Translations under genes and position numbers: made by a program
Notes under the pieces: model-generated
Seen by the model: the letters and a program-made list of their open reading frames with translations, nothing else
The model's database searches: none
What the model was told of the DNA's origin: nothing
Shown: positions 1-7,518 of the stretch, piece by piece
Layout: the number at the start of each line of letters is the position of its first letter
Numbering within the stretch: position 1 is the first letter of the stretch
Origin: Coprococcus sp.
GTDB taxonomy: Bacteria > Bacillota > Clostridia > Lachnospirales > Lachnospiraceae
Length of the DNA: 17,850 bases
Reading direction: 5' to 3'
NCBI GenBank assembly: GCA_016297325.1
Contig: JAEDGW010000053.1
Coordinates: 1 to 17,850 of the forward strand

Positions 1-279
1 TCATGGCTTGAGTGTAACAGAATGGTTGGTTCAGGTAGTGCAGCTTATGGACAGGGCTGGGATATGGACGCCATAGCAGCCTGCGTTGTTGGTGGTGTTT
101 CATTCACAGGTGGTATCGGTAAGATCTCCGGTGTTGTAACTGGTGTTCTTATCTTCACATCACTTACCTACTCACTTACAATTCTTGGTATTGATACAAA
201 CCTTCAGTTCATATTTGAAGGTATCATCATCCTTGCCGCTGTAACTCTTGACTGTCTCAAGTATGTACAGAAGAAGTAA
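1..279 (+). CDS. mglC: Galactose/methyl-galactoside ABC transporter permease MglC, C-terminal part only
   Basis: The gene enters from the left edge in frame 1 and ends at TAA 277-279, so only about 92 C-terminal residues are present. The stretch DAIAACVVGGVSFTGG, then GVVTGV-IFT, LT-G, and the ending LD-LKY--KK follow the C-terminus of MglC closely. MglC is the inner-membrane permease that works with ATPase MglA and binding protein MglB to import galactose or glucose. Two hydrophobic segments remain, around GVVTGVLIFTSL and FIFEGIIILAAV, and are the last membrane helices of the BPD_transp_2 fold. A terminator follows 37 bases downstream, so this is the last gene of its operon. mglB and mglA presumably lie to the left. 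Other sugar permeases of this family (RbsC, XylH) are less likely because the C-terminal block matches MglC best. Confidence 0.9.
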   Translation, partial: SWLECNRMVGSGSAAYGQGWDMDAIAACVVGGVSFTGGIGKISGVVTGVLIFTSLTYSLTILGIDTNLQFIFEGIIILAAVTLDCLKYVQKK

Positions 280-316
280 GGAACAACAAATTTTATAGCT
301 CACAAAACCTTTATAT

Positions 317-359
317 AAAAGCCGCCCGGACTATCTGCAGGATTGATTGGGCGGCTTTT
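317..359 (+). terminator. Rho-independent terminator after mglC
   Basis: An 11-bp perfect stem, AAAAGCCGCCC (317-327) with GGGCGGCTTTT (349-359), has a 21-base loop and ends in a short T run. The A/T ends are symmetric, so it could act in both directions. The GGGCGGC arm (349-355) can also pair with GCCGCCC at 374-380, an alternative fold that would compete with the terminator. Confidence 0.8.
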
Positions 360-420
360 GCGGTTGGCGGCGTGCCGCCCGGCTGTGCCAGCGGCCGCGG
401 TATCTGCCTGGCTGACGGAC

Positions 421-625
421 GCATTCTGTGCAGCTATGCCACTTTTTATGCATGCCGCTTGATCACGCAGCCGCTTCCTTCGCTTCAATGATTTTATCTG
501 CATGCGGCGACGTGCGCGATAAGGGCGTTGCGCACTCTGCCTTAGCAAAAATCATTGAAGTTCAGTCACGTCTAGCTACCGATCCAGCGGCATGCATAAA
601 AAGTGGCAGGCGCATGCACAGAAGG
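421..625. repeat. Long nested GC-rich inverted repeat (MITE-like or structured RNA)
   Basis: The outer arms are 421-464 and 581-625. They match as inverted copies over about 40 bases, with the common core GCCACTTTTTATGCATGCCG and only small mismatches. Inside is a second perfect 13-bp inverted repeat, CTTCAATGATTTT (483-495) with AAAATCATTGAAG (548-560). The centre has a third, GTGCGC (512-517) with GCGCAC (530-535). The whole segment can fold into one long stepped hairpin. By eye it is much richer in G+C than the AT-rich DNA to its right. Short open frames inside it have no ribosome binding site and look like by-products of the symmetry. No target-site duplication is evident. It could be a non-autonomous mobile element or an intergenic structured RNA. 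Confidence 0.7.
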
Positions 626-829
626 CTGGTTGTTGAAGATATTTACGTATTGTGAATTCCTTGGGTGGGGGCTACTTGCAGCATTTCAGCTTGCTTTTTA
701 TTTGTATGCTTCTGCGAGTGATGTACAAGGTACGGATGATGTGCGAGATATGGACAAATATGTGTGTCGCAAAAAAATGGTAGTTTGCGTATGATAAAGG
801 TGGACGGCGCAGTGCAAAAAGTGCATAAG
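626..829. other. Intergenic stretch with no supported feature
   Basis: About 200 bases between the nested palindrome and the AT-rich box cluster. Open frames here are short, lack a ribosome binding site, and do not resemble a protein I know. I see no clear promoter or terminator. Confidence 0.5.
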
Positions 830-960
830 TTTTTATCTTTTTAGATGGAAAATATCTTAAAAGATAAAATTATTAAGAGGATTGTACTCTAATCTGCAAT
901 ATTGCTTCAAAAAGATAAAAAATTGTAGCTAAAATAAAAGAAATAGTCAAAAAGTGAAAA
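830..960. promoter_or_regulatory. Four-box AT-rich element, copy 1 (AAAAGATAAAA boxes)
   Basis: Box 1 is TTTTTATCTTTTT at 830-842, the reverse complement of the others. Box 2 is AAAAGATAAAAT at 859-870. Box 3 is CAAAAAGATAAAAAATTGTA at 908-927. Box 4 is a degenerate AAAAGTGAAAA at 950-960. The same order and nearly the same spacing recur at 17637-17768, and the 20 bases of box 3 are identical in both. Boxes 1 and 2 form an inverted repeat that could pair. The element ends about 230 bases before the response-regulator gene and about 115 bases before its likely -10. A cluster of regulator sites is the simplest reading; a repeated intergenic element is the alternative. Confidence 0.6.
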
Positions 961-1052
961 TGGTTTAAGATTAAAGTAGCGAGCTAAGACCGCCAAGGTC
1001 AAACTACCACAATAGATGCAGCCTCAAAGCTTCACCGCTGACAATAAAAAAT

Positions 1053-1081
1053 AACATATTCACGCCCACATTTGGTATAAT
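1053..1081 (+). promoter_or_regulatory. Likely promoter of the sugar-sensing operon (extended -10)
   Basis: TATAAT at 1076-1081 is preceded by TG-N (1073-1075), which makes an extended -10. The -35 position (AACATA, 1053-1058) is poor, as expected for an extended -10 or an activator-dependent promoter. Transcription would start near 1088, giving a leader of about 100 bases before the ATG at 1190. That leader contains a possible GGAGAT (1092-1097) / ATCTCC (1142-1147) pairing. A small hairpin lies upstream of the promoter, GACC 988-991 with GGTC 997-1000. Confidence 0.5.
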
Positions 1082-1189
1082 GAACCTGCGGGGAGATAAG
1101 CTGGTTTGGCGACAAATAAAGCTGAGTGTTGCAAGCGGCAGATCTCCAGAATCAAGAAAGTAATAGAAAGTAGAAAGGATTCCTGACAT

Positions 1190-2794
1190 ATGGATAGATA
1201 CAAGGTTCTCCTTGTCGATGACGAGGAAGAGGTTATAGATGTTATAGAGAGAAAGATCCACTGGGATATGCTTGGATTTGATGTTGTGGGCAGTGCCAAC
1301 AACGGAGTGAAAGCACTTGAACTGGTGGAGAAGCTGCAGCCGGACGTAGTCATAACTGATATCAAAATGCCTTATATGGATGGACTTGAGTTGTCGAGAA
1401 GACTCAACGAGGACTATCAGAATATCCATATAATCATATTTACCGGTTTTGATGAATTTGAATATGCAAAGGAAGCAGTGCACCTTGAGATTGAGGAGTA
1501 TATGCTCAAGCCGATAAATGCGCTGGAGCTTTCGGATTGTCTCAAGAGGCTTAAGTCGACCCTTGACCGGGAACGTGAGGAAAAACTCAATGTTGAGAAG
1601 CTTGCGAATTACTTCAACGCTTCCCTTCCGGTTTTACAGACAAATTTGTTCGTCTCTCTCATCGAGGGTCGTGTCAGCGAGTCTGATTATGAAAAATTCC
1701 TGAACGCATATCGTATAGATATGAAAGGTCCGTTATATTGCTGTGCAATTTTTCACACATCGGAGCATCATGTGCCGGAGGGAATGAATCCATTGCTTTT
1801 ATCTATGTCGGTTGAACAGCAGATCAAGGATAGAATAGCCGATACGTGGAAATGTAAGGTGTTCACGTACCTTGGCAATACGGTGCTTATTATTGAGATT
1901 GATTCAGAGGATGCCATGGCGGATCTGACAGATGCCTGTGACAGGTTCTGCAGATGGGCATACAGAGTTATGGGAGCGGTTGTGACAGCCGGAATAGGAA
2001 GAGTCTGTGACAGCCTTTTAAGTATCAACATTTCGTATGATGGCGCCAGGGAGGCAGTTTCCTACAGAGTGTTGTATGGAACACAGAGAGCGATAAACAT
2101 AGCCGAGGTGGCCCCAAAGGAGCAGAAGATAGATATCCAATATGAGGATGCAAATATGCATGACCTTATAAAGGCGATTCATATAGGCAGCAGGAAGAAC
2201 ATAGAGACAGCTGTGAATAACGAAATAGAGAGACTTCACAGAACCTCCAAGACAATGAGCAGATACAAGCTCACTCTCATGGAGATGGTTGGAACATTCT
2301 ATAGATTCTGCGCAAATAATTTCATAGACTTTGACAATTTCTCAGGTGTGAGCAACCCATATGAGAAGGTTCCGGAGATGGACGAGAGCACCCTGACATC
2401 CTGGCTTGTCGAGACGGCCACAGCCATAAGTGATGAGCTGAAAAATGCCAGAAATAATACATCCAGAAGAATGGTGACAGATGCCCAGAGTATTGTGGTA
2501 GACAGATATATGGAGCCGGATCTGTCTCTTGATACAGTGTGTTCAGAGCTTGGCGTGTCCAACTCGTATTTCTCATCAGTGTTCAAGAAGGAGACGGGAA
2601 AGTCATTTATCACATATCTGACAGATTTCAGAATGGACAACGCTGCAAATCTCATTATTGAGACAAATGAGAAGAGTTACAAGATCGCCGAGCAGGTTGG
2701 TTATCAGGATGCCAATTATTTCAGTTATGTGTTCAAGAAGCGATTTGGAATGTCTCCGTCAAAATACAGGACGGAACATTTGTCAGATAAATAG
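1190..2794 (+). CDS. Response regulator with AraC-type DNA-binding domain (YesN family)
   Basis: This 534-residue cytoplasmic transcription factor receives phosphate from the kinase encoded next to it. Residues 1-120 are a receiver domain: acidic pair D10/D11, phospho-acceptor D57 in DVVITDIKMPYMDG, switch T85 and conserved K107 before P108. Residues of about 120-425 are a linker without a motif I can name. The last 110 residues or so (425-534) hold two helix-turn-helix units of the AraC type, LSLDTVCSELGVSNSYFSSVFKKETG and YKIAEQVGYQDANYFSYVFKKRFGMSPSKYR. The ATG at 1190 follows GAAAGGAT with good spacing. The kinase gene starts 26 bases after the stop, so the two are one operon. Its targets are probably sugar-transport genes such as mgl, by analogy with YesN regulators; this is inference. 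Confidence 0.93.
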   Translation: MDRYKVLLVDDEEEVIDVIERKIHWDMLGFDVVGSANNGVKALELVEKLQPDVVITDIKMPYMDGLELSRRLNEDYQNIHIIIFTGFDEFEYAKEAVHLEIEEYMLKPINALELSDCLKRLKSTLDREREEKLNVEKLANYFNASLPVLQTNLFVSLIEGRVSESDYEKFLNAYRIDMKGPLYCCAIFHTSEHHVPEGMNPLLLSMSVEQQIKDRIADTWKCKVFTYLGNTVLIIEIDSEDAMADLTDACDRFCRWAYRVMGAVVTAGIGRVCDSLLSINISYDGAREAVSYRVLYGTQRAINIAEVAPKEQKIDIQYEDANMHDLIKAIHIGSRKNIETAVNNEIERLHRTSKTMSRYKLTLMEMVGTFYRFCANNFIDFDNFSGVSNPYEKVPEMDESTLTSWLVETATAISDELKNARNNTSRRMVTDAQSIVVDRYMEPDLSLDTVCSELGVSNSYFSSVFKKETGKSFITYLTDFRMDNAANLIIETNEKSYKIAEQVGYQDANYFSYVFKKRFGMSPSKYRTEHLSDK

Positions 2795-2820
2795 TCGGGT
2801 ATTTATATAAGGGGAACAGT

Positions 2821-4716
2821 TTGAAGATCACGAAGAAAGACAAAGAAAAGCAGAAAAATAAATATTCTGTCAGGACAAGACTTAAAGGCTGGTTTCATCA
2901 CGGAAGATTCATAGGATTTGACATCCAGTCCATCATCATGGCGGTTCTGACAACACTTACCATAGTGACGACTGTTGTCATGGGACTCTTGTTATATAAC
3001 AGGTTCAAGATGGCCATAAACCAGACTGCTGTATCGAATGCTGAGAGTATGGTGGAGTGTGCAGTTGACAAGATGGATGGCAATCTGGCAGACATAAGAC
3101 AGATATCCAATGCGGTAAACTACAACATAATCCAGGAGTATGACATATCCAGTCAGGAGTTCAGCAGACAGTTCAGCCTTCTATATGAGACAAATGCTGA
3201 TAAGATACACAGCATGGCTTTATATGACAATTCGGGAAATCTTGTGACCGCCGAACCTGTGGCTGTGCAAAAAGATGATGTAGATGTATCGGATCAGAGC
3301 TGGTATAAAAATGCATCAGAAGATATAGAGAACATGCATTATTCAACTCCTCATATCCAGGATCTGTTTGTCGACGGTTCCAGCAAATATTACTGGGTGA
3401 TCTCACTCAGCAGATCCGTTGATATTAACTATGGAGATATCCCGGGCAATGGCGTTCTTCTGATAGATATGAAATACTCTGTGATAGAGGAGACCCTTCA
3501 GAGGATAAATTCTACTTCCAGTGATGCTTACTATTATCTGTGTAACAGAGACGGAGATATAATATATCATCCTAGAAGATCAGAGATAGACAGAGGGTTC
3601 TTTGTTGAAAACAGCAGCAAGGCTGCGGGATATGAAGATGGAACCTATGAGCTTTCAGATGGCAATGGCAAAGCAAATGTGGTGGTGAGCAGTATAGCAT
3701 ATACCGGATGGAAGCTTGTCGGCGTGATACCGGAGAGTGTGCAGACCACAAATATAAACCAATACAGATATTATATCATAACCATAATCATCATACTTCT
3801 CATGATGCTTCTATGGGTGAACAGGTTGATAACGAAGAAGATATCCAAGCCTATACTTAAGTTGAATGAATCAGTCAAATCCTATGAAACTGGTGGAACT
3901 CAGGAGATATATATCGGTGGTTCATCAGAGATACGACATCTGGGATATTCTGTCAAGAAATCCTATGAGCAGATAGAAGTTCTGATGCAGGAGATAATCA
4001 GGCAGCAGAATGAGAGAAGAAAGAGCGAGATGGATGCGCTCCAGAGCCAGATCAATCCGCATTTCCTGTACAATACTCTGGAGTCTATCACGTGGATGGT
4101 TGAGGCAGGCAGAAATACGGACGCTGTATTCATGATATCTGAGCTGGCGAAACTTCTGAGAATAAGCCTGTCCAAGGGCAGGACGGTGATAAAGATAGCC
4201 GATGAGATACAGCACAGCAGAAGTTATATGAACATCCAGAAGGTCAGGTACAAGGAGAGATTTGAGACAGAATTTATCATAGATGAAGAGATAAATGACT
4301 ACTGTACCGTAAAACTCATAGTCCAGCCAATCCTTGAAAATGCGATCTACTATGGTGTGGGCAACATGGACGAGGATGATGGAGGCAAGATAACTGTCCG
4401 TGGTGAAAAGAAGGGTGATGATATATATATCACTGTTGAAGACAATGGTATGGGTATGAGCGAGGAAGTGGCTCAGAACATACTTGTGGATAACAATAAG
4501 GTTCATAAGCATGGTTCAGGAGTTGGAGTGATAAATGTCCACTCGAGGATAAAATTAATGTTTGGAGACGAGTATGGCCTTGAGGTGTACAGTGAGCCAG
4601 ATGAGGGAACTAGAATAGTTATCCATATCCCGGCAATTCCATATACGGAGGAGAACAGGGAAAGACTTGAGAATCGAGATTTTGAAAGGGGGAAGGTGAC
4701 ACATGAAGAGAAGTAA
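2821..4716 (+). CDS. YesM/LytS-type sensor histidine kinase
   Basis: This 631-residue inner-membrane kinase starts at TTG 2821, supported by AAGGGGAA just upstream; the next in-frame ATG would cut into the first membrane helix. A basic cytoplasmic N-terminus leads to TM1 (about 37-59). An extracytoplasmic sensor region of about 250 residues of dCache type follows, then TM2 (about 317-336) and a HAMP-like linker. The His_kinase domain carries the phosphorylated H414 in QSQINPHFLYNTLES. The ATPase domain has the N box around N507 (QPILENAI), DNGMGM at 541-546 and GSGVGV near 565. The gene overlaps the next one by 14 bases, which suggests translational coupling to the anchored binding protein. 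The ligand is probably seen through the sugar-binding proteins encoded downstream, which is inference from context. Confidence 0.93.
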   Translation: MKITKKDKEKQKNKYSVRTRLKGWFHHGRFIGFDIQSIIMAVLTTLTIVTTVVMGLLLYNRFKMAINQTAVSNAESMVECAVDKMDGNLADIRQISNAVNYNIIQEYDISSQEFSRQFSLLYETNADKIHSMALYDNSGNLVTAEPVAVQKDDVDVSDQSWYKNASEDIENMHYSTPHIQDLFVDGSSKYYWVISLSRSVDINYGDIPGNGVLLIDMKYSVIEETLQRINSTSSDAYYYLCNRDGDIIYHPRRSEIDRGFFVENSSKAAGYEDGTYELSDGNGKANVVVSSIAYTGWKLVGVIPESVQTTNINQYRYYIITIIIILLMMLLWVNRLITKKISKPILKLNESVKSYETGGTQEIYIGGSSEIRHLGYSVKKSYEQIEVLMQEIIRQQNERRKSEMDALQSQINPHFLYNTLESITWMVEAGRNTDAVFMISELAKLLRISLSKGRTVIKIADEIQHSRSYMNIQKVRYKERFETEFIIDEEINDYCTVKLIVQPILENAIYYGVGNMDEDDGGKITVRGEKKGDDIYITVEDNGMGMSEEVAQNILVDNNKVHKHGSGVGVINVHSRIKLMFGDEYGLEVYSEPDEGTRIVIHIPAIPYTEENRERLENRDFERGKVTHEEK

Positions 4717-5671
4717 GATAACTTTCCTGCTTGCAGAATTGATACTTGTAGTATTTGCCGGTATTTTCATACATCAGATATTCCGTGAGGATGTCCCGGA
4801 GAAGAGAGTAGCTGTCATAATCCAGAATTCGGGTGACAAGAGATGGGATGGTCTGATCAATGGACTCAAGCAGTCGGCAAAAGTGAACAGTCTCCACCTT
4901 ATTATCTGCAATACGGATGATATAGAATCTGCGCAGGACGAGAAGGCGTTGATCGATGAGCAGATTGAAAATGATGTGGATGCATTTATAATCTGCCCGG
5001 CACCAGGCAAAGACACAAAAGATATGTTAAGCCAGATAGGAGATATACCATTTGTGCTGATAACGCAGGATGTATATATGGAAGATAGCTCGTCCCCATC
5101 AGGGTATGTCACTATAAAACCTGACAATTACCAGATCGGGTATACTCTGGGTCAGCAGCTGCTCAGGCAGGATGCGGGCGGGCTTGAGGGTAAGTCTGTC
5201 GGCGTAGTGACAGGTTTCGCTGACACTGAGGAGAGTGTAAGCCAGAAAAACGGACTCAAGGATGCTCTGGACGGCAGTGGCTGCGAGATCCGCTGGGAGT
5301 ATAGCAGAGACGGTGAACAGGACATCTGCAGCATGGTGAACCTGCTTGGAAAAGTTGACTATATGGTGGTGATGGACACATATGCTCTGGATGAGCTCGG
5401 TGCAAATGCCGTGGACGGATTGTACAATGGAGCCGTTATATATGGAATGGGAACAAGTGTAAAATCCGTTGCGCTGCTGGATGCCGGGAATATAGCCTGT
5501 CTAGTGGTACCTGACGGTTATGGCGTGGGATATTCCAGCGTAAAGGAGATAGCCGAAAGACTGGACAGCAGATGGTATACCATGCAGAGCCATGAGGAAC
5601 ATATCAAGACTATTTACAGAGAAGATTTGTTTTCTGAAGATGTAGAAAGGTTTTTGTATTCGTATGAGTGA
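4703..5671 (+). CDS. Membrane-anchored periplasmic-binding-protein-like sugar sensor
   Basis: This 322-residue protein has an N-terminal hydrophobic segment (residues about 6-25, ITFLLAELILVVFAGIFIHQ) with no lipobox cysteine, so it is probably held by an uncleaved anchor and faces outward. The rest looks like a type I sugar-binding fold (Peripla_BP_4, RbsB/MglB family): RVAVIIQNSGDKRWDGLINGLKQSA, then NDVDAFIICPAPG, and later GKSVGVVTGFADTEESVSQKNGLKDAL. ATG 4703 lies inside the end of the kinase gene and is preceded by GGAAGGTG. It shares 8 bases with the next gene. In clostridia, binding proteins encoded beside LytS/YesM kinases (XylFII) act as co-sensors rather than transport components, and the same role is inferred here. 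Which sugar it binds cannot be read from the sequence. Confidence 0.82.
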   Translation: MKRSKITFLLAELILVVFAGIFIHQIFREDVPEKRVAVIIQNSGDKRWDGLINGLKQSAKVNSLHLIICNTDDIESAQDEKALIDEQIENDVDAFIICPAPGKDTKDMLSQIGDIPFVLITQDVYMEDSSSPSGYVTIKPDNYQIGYTLGQQLLRQDAGGLEGKSVGVVTGFADTEESVSQKNGLKDALDGSGCEIRWEYSRDGEQDICSMVNLLGKVDYMVVMDTYALDELGANAVDGLYNGAVIYGMGTSVKSVALLDAGNIACLVVPDGYGVGYSSVKEIAERLDSRWYTMQSHEEHIKTIYREDLFSEDVERFLYSYE

Positions 5672-6704
5672 TCGTAAGAGGAATAGAATAATTGCATTGA
5701 TCCTGGCCGTTATATGCGTGACGGCACTTGTAGGCTGCGGCGGTAGTGACAGTAAAATTGATAAAACCATTAGGGTAGGTGTTGTCACATATACTCAGGA
5801 TGATCCATTTATCAATGCGATGACAGATAAACTAAAGAGCCAGCTCAAAACCATGGAGAACAGCAACATGAAGGTAATAGTTTCTGTGAGAAATGGTGAT
5901 AATGACCAGAGAGAGCAGGATGAGATCGTGGCAGAGATGATCGATGCGGGCTGTGATGTATTGTGTGTCAATCTGGTAGATAGAACAGCACCGGCAAATA
6001 TCATAAAGGTTGCAAGACAGAATGATATCCCTATTATATTCTTTAACAGGGAACCCGTGCATGAGGATCTTGAGCAGTGGGATAAACTCTACTATGTGGG
6101 GTGTGATGCCAAGGAATCGGGAGACATGCAGGGGGAGATCGCTGCAGAATATATAAAAAATCATCCAGAAGTTGACCGCAATGAAGACGGCAAGATACAG
6201 TATGTGCTTTTGGAAGGCGAGGCAGGACATCAGGATGCCATAAGCAGAACTGACTGTTCGGTCAAGACACTTATAGAAAATGGCGTGCAGCTCGAAAAGC
6301 TCAGTTATCAGTTTGCTGATTGGAACAGGGGACAGGCCGAGAACAGAATGACCCAGCTCATAAGTCAATATGGCGATGAGGTAGAACTCGTTATATCAAA
6401 CAATGACGAAATGGCACTCGGAGCAGCAGAGGCTTACAGAAATTCTGGAATCAGTGAGGACAAATGGCCGGCTATATTCGGAATAGATGGCCTAGATGAT
6501 GCGCTTCAGGCGATAAAAGAGGGAACCATGCAGGGAACTGTGTACAACGACAAGGAGGATCAGGCTGGTGAGATGGCCAGACTGGCAGTTGATCTGTTCA
6601 AGGGCAATTCTCTGAGCAGCCACAGACTTCAGGATGAGAAGTATTATGTGTCACCGTACCAGAAGGTTGACGTTGACAGTGTGGATGATTTCCTGCACAG
6701 ATAG
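5664..6704 (+). CDS. MglB-like galactose/glucose-binding lipoprotein
   Basis: This 346-residue exported lipoprotein has the lipobox LVGC, with C25 the likely lipidated residue. The mature part follows E. coli MglB over its length. NLVD, VFFN-EP-like IIFFNREPVHED, YYVG-D-KESG, the calcium-loop stretch DRNEDGKIQYVLLEGE, GHQDAISR, DWN, ISNNDEMALGA, FGIDGLDDAL and GTVYND are all present. These include the counterparts of the sugar ligands H152, D154, R158, W183, N211, D236 and N256 of MglB, so glucose or galactose binding is likely. The start overlaps the previous stop in ATGAGTGA, consistent with re-initiation. Because it lies in the sensor operon and not next to mglA/mglC, it may feed the kinase as well as, or instead of, the transporter. 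Confidence 0.88.
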   Translation: MSDRKRNRIIALILAVICVTALVGCGGSDSKIDKTIRVGVVTYTQDDPFINAMTDKLKSQLKTMENSNMKVIVSVRNGDNDQREQDEIVAEMIDAGCDVLCVNLVDRTAPANIIKVARQNDIPIIFFNREPVHEDLEQWDKLYYVGCDAKESGDMQGEIAAEYIKNHPEVDRNEDGKIQYVLLEGEAGHQDAISRTDCSVKTLIENGVQLEKLSYQFADWNRGQAENRMTQLISQYGDEVELVISNNDEMALGAAEAYRNSGISEDKWPAIFGIDGLDDALQAIKEGTMQGTVYNDKEDQAGEMARLAVDLFKGNSLSSHRLQDEKYYVSPYQKVDVDSVDDFLHR

Positions 6705-6739
6705 GTATAGATTTAATTATATATTCGGGAAGGATGCAT

Positions 6740-7321
6740 ATGGAAAATAACTGGATAGAAGAATTTTATAGTGAGACGGATGCGGACAAGAGACTTGAGC
6801 TGTTAAAAAAGAACAGTTCAGATAATTCCAGTGGCAGTGCCGGTTCGGCTGATGCGTTCCGTCAGAGATTATGGACGGCCAGATATGGCAAGAGAAAACC
6901 GAAGAACGATGCATTTGTCGGGTGTCTGATGGAACTCAAATATATATCAGAGGGTGGCTCGGTGGATATCGGAGGCCAGAAGAAGAAACAGGCTGTTGAG
7001 ATCATAAGCAAGCTATGTCTGTTCGATGCGGATAAGAGAAGTGCTGAGGAACAGGAGATGCTGCTATACGAACTCAAGAACGCTTTTCTCAGATTTATTG
7101 ATGTGAGCAGGAGCGGAAGAGGCTTCACATCCATAGCATTTGGCATGGGTCAGCTCTCGGATGAGGGCGTGGCGAAGAAGATCGCAGATCAGATAAGCTC
7201 CATAGCATTTGACGCACCACATATGCTGCACATGGACAGGGAATTTGCCATACTTCAGAAGGCTGCGCTGGCGGCATTCAGGCAGGAGTACCCGAACAGG
7301 GAGCATTTCTTGAGAAAATGA
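6740..7321 (+). CDS. Unrecognised protein at the end of the sensor operon
   Basis: A soluble-looking protein of 193 residues that I cannot assign to a family with confidence. The ATG at 6740 is chosen over the ATG at 6734 because GGGAAGG (6728-6733) touches the earlier one and lies 6 bases from the later one. The N-terminus is acidic and helical, then a Ser/Gly/Asp-rich stretch (about residues 28-40), then mainly alpha-helical sequence with FVGCLMELKYIS and a Gly-rich SRSGRGFTSIAFGMGQ. There is no signal peptide or membrane segment. It starts 35 bases after the MglB-like gene, so it is probably co-transcribed. Reading shifts +1 at the stop codon into an open frame of about 47 more codons (see 7320-7463), so the stop may be a frameshift and the protein may be truncated. 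Confidence 0.75.
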   Translation: MENNWIEEFYSETDADKRLELLKKNSSDNSSGSAGSADAFRQRLWTARYGKRKPKNDAFVGCLMELKYISEGGSVDIGGQKKKQAVEIISKLCLFDADKRSAEEQEMLLYELKNAFLRFIDVSRSGRGFTSIAFGMGQLSDEGVAKKIADQISSIAFDAPHMLHMDREFAILQKAALAAFRQEYPNREHFLRK

Positions 7322-7463
7322 TGGCATAGACGGAACAGTTATATGTGAACAGATTAAGCTGATAGATCCGTCGGTGAGAGGTTGTAGCCGGGTAGACAGG
7401 ATTCCGTACAGAATGATAATGGAAGTATCGGATGTGATACAGGGAATCTTTGAATATTATTAG
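7320..7463 (+). pseudogene. Possible frameshifted C-terminal extension of the preceding gene
   Basis: In the +1 frame the sequence after the stop TGA 7319-7321 reads DGIDGTVICEQIKLIDPSVR, then GCSRVDRIPYRMIMEVSDVI, QGIFEYY, and stops at TAG 7461-7463. It has its own stop (7311) just before the junction and no start codon or ribosome binding site at its head. Codon choice (ATA, AGA, GTA, CAG) resembles the neighbouring genes. The junction is AGA AAA TGA, so removal of one base, or a +1 slip at the stop, would join the two frames into a protein of about 240 residues. Chance is not excluded, as 48 open codons are not rare. Confidence 0.4.
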
Positions 7464-7477
7464 ATAATGTAGGTAAG

Positions 7478-7515
7478 ACCACCATGTATTGGTAAATGCA
7501 TGGTGGTTTTATTTC
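7478..7515 (+). terminator. Terminator of the sensor operon
   Basis: A 9-bp perfect stem, ACCACCATG (7478-7486) with CATGGTGGT (7499-7507), has a 12-base loop and is followed by TTTATTT. It lies between the convergent sensor operon and the minus-strand DUF5808 gene. In the minus direction the T run is weak. Confidence 0.75.
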
Positions 7516-7518
7516 ACT

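Noticed and set aside
421..625. An insertion sequence
   Set aside because: No transposase is encoded within the inverted repeats and no target duplication is visible; at most it is a non-autonomous element.
300..655. Open frames on both strands across the GC-rich palindrome
   Set aside because: They arise from the symmetry and composition of the inverted repeat, lack ribosome binding sites and do not resemble proteins.
830..871. Boxes 1 and 2 read as a rho-independent terminator
   Set aside because: The stem is almost all A/T with no G+C core, and no gene ends nearby; the recurring box pattern explains it better.
976..1007. A riboswitch before the response regulator
   Set aside because: Only a small hairpin (GTAG-GACC-GGTC-CTAC) is visible, it lies upstream of the likely promoter, and it matches no riboswitch consensus I know.
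1004..1483. A 159-codon minus-strand frame over the start of the response-regulator gene
   Set aside because: It is antisense to a clear receiver domain, with no ribosome binding site and a sequence unlike a folded protein.
3925..4512. A 195-codon minus-strand frame inside the kinase gene
   Set aside because: It is antisense to the conserved His_kinase and ATPase motifs, so it is a by-product.
5832..6368. A 178-codon minus-strand frame inside the MglB-like gene
   Set aside because: The plus strand encodes a well-conserved lipoprotein with all ligand residues.
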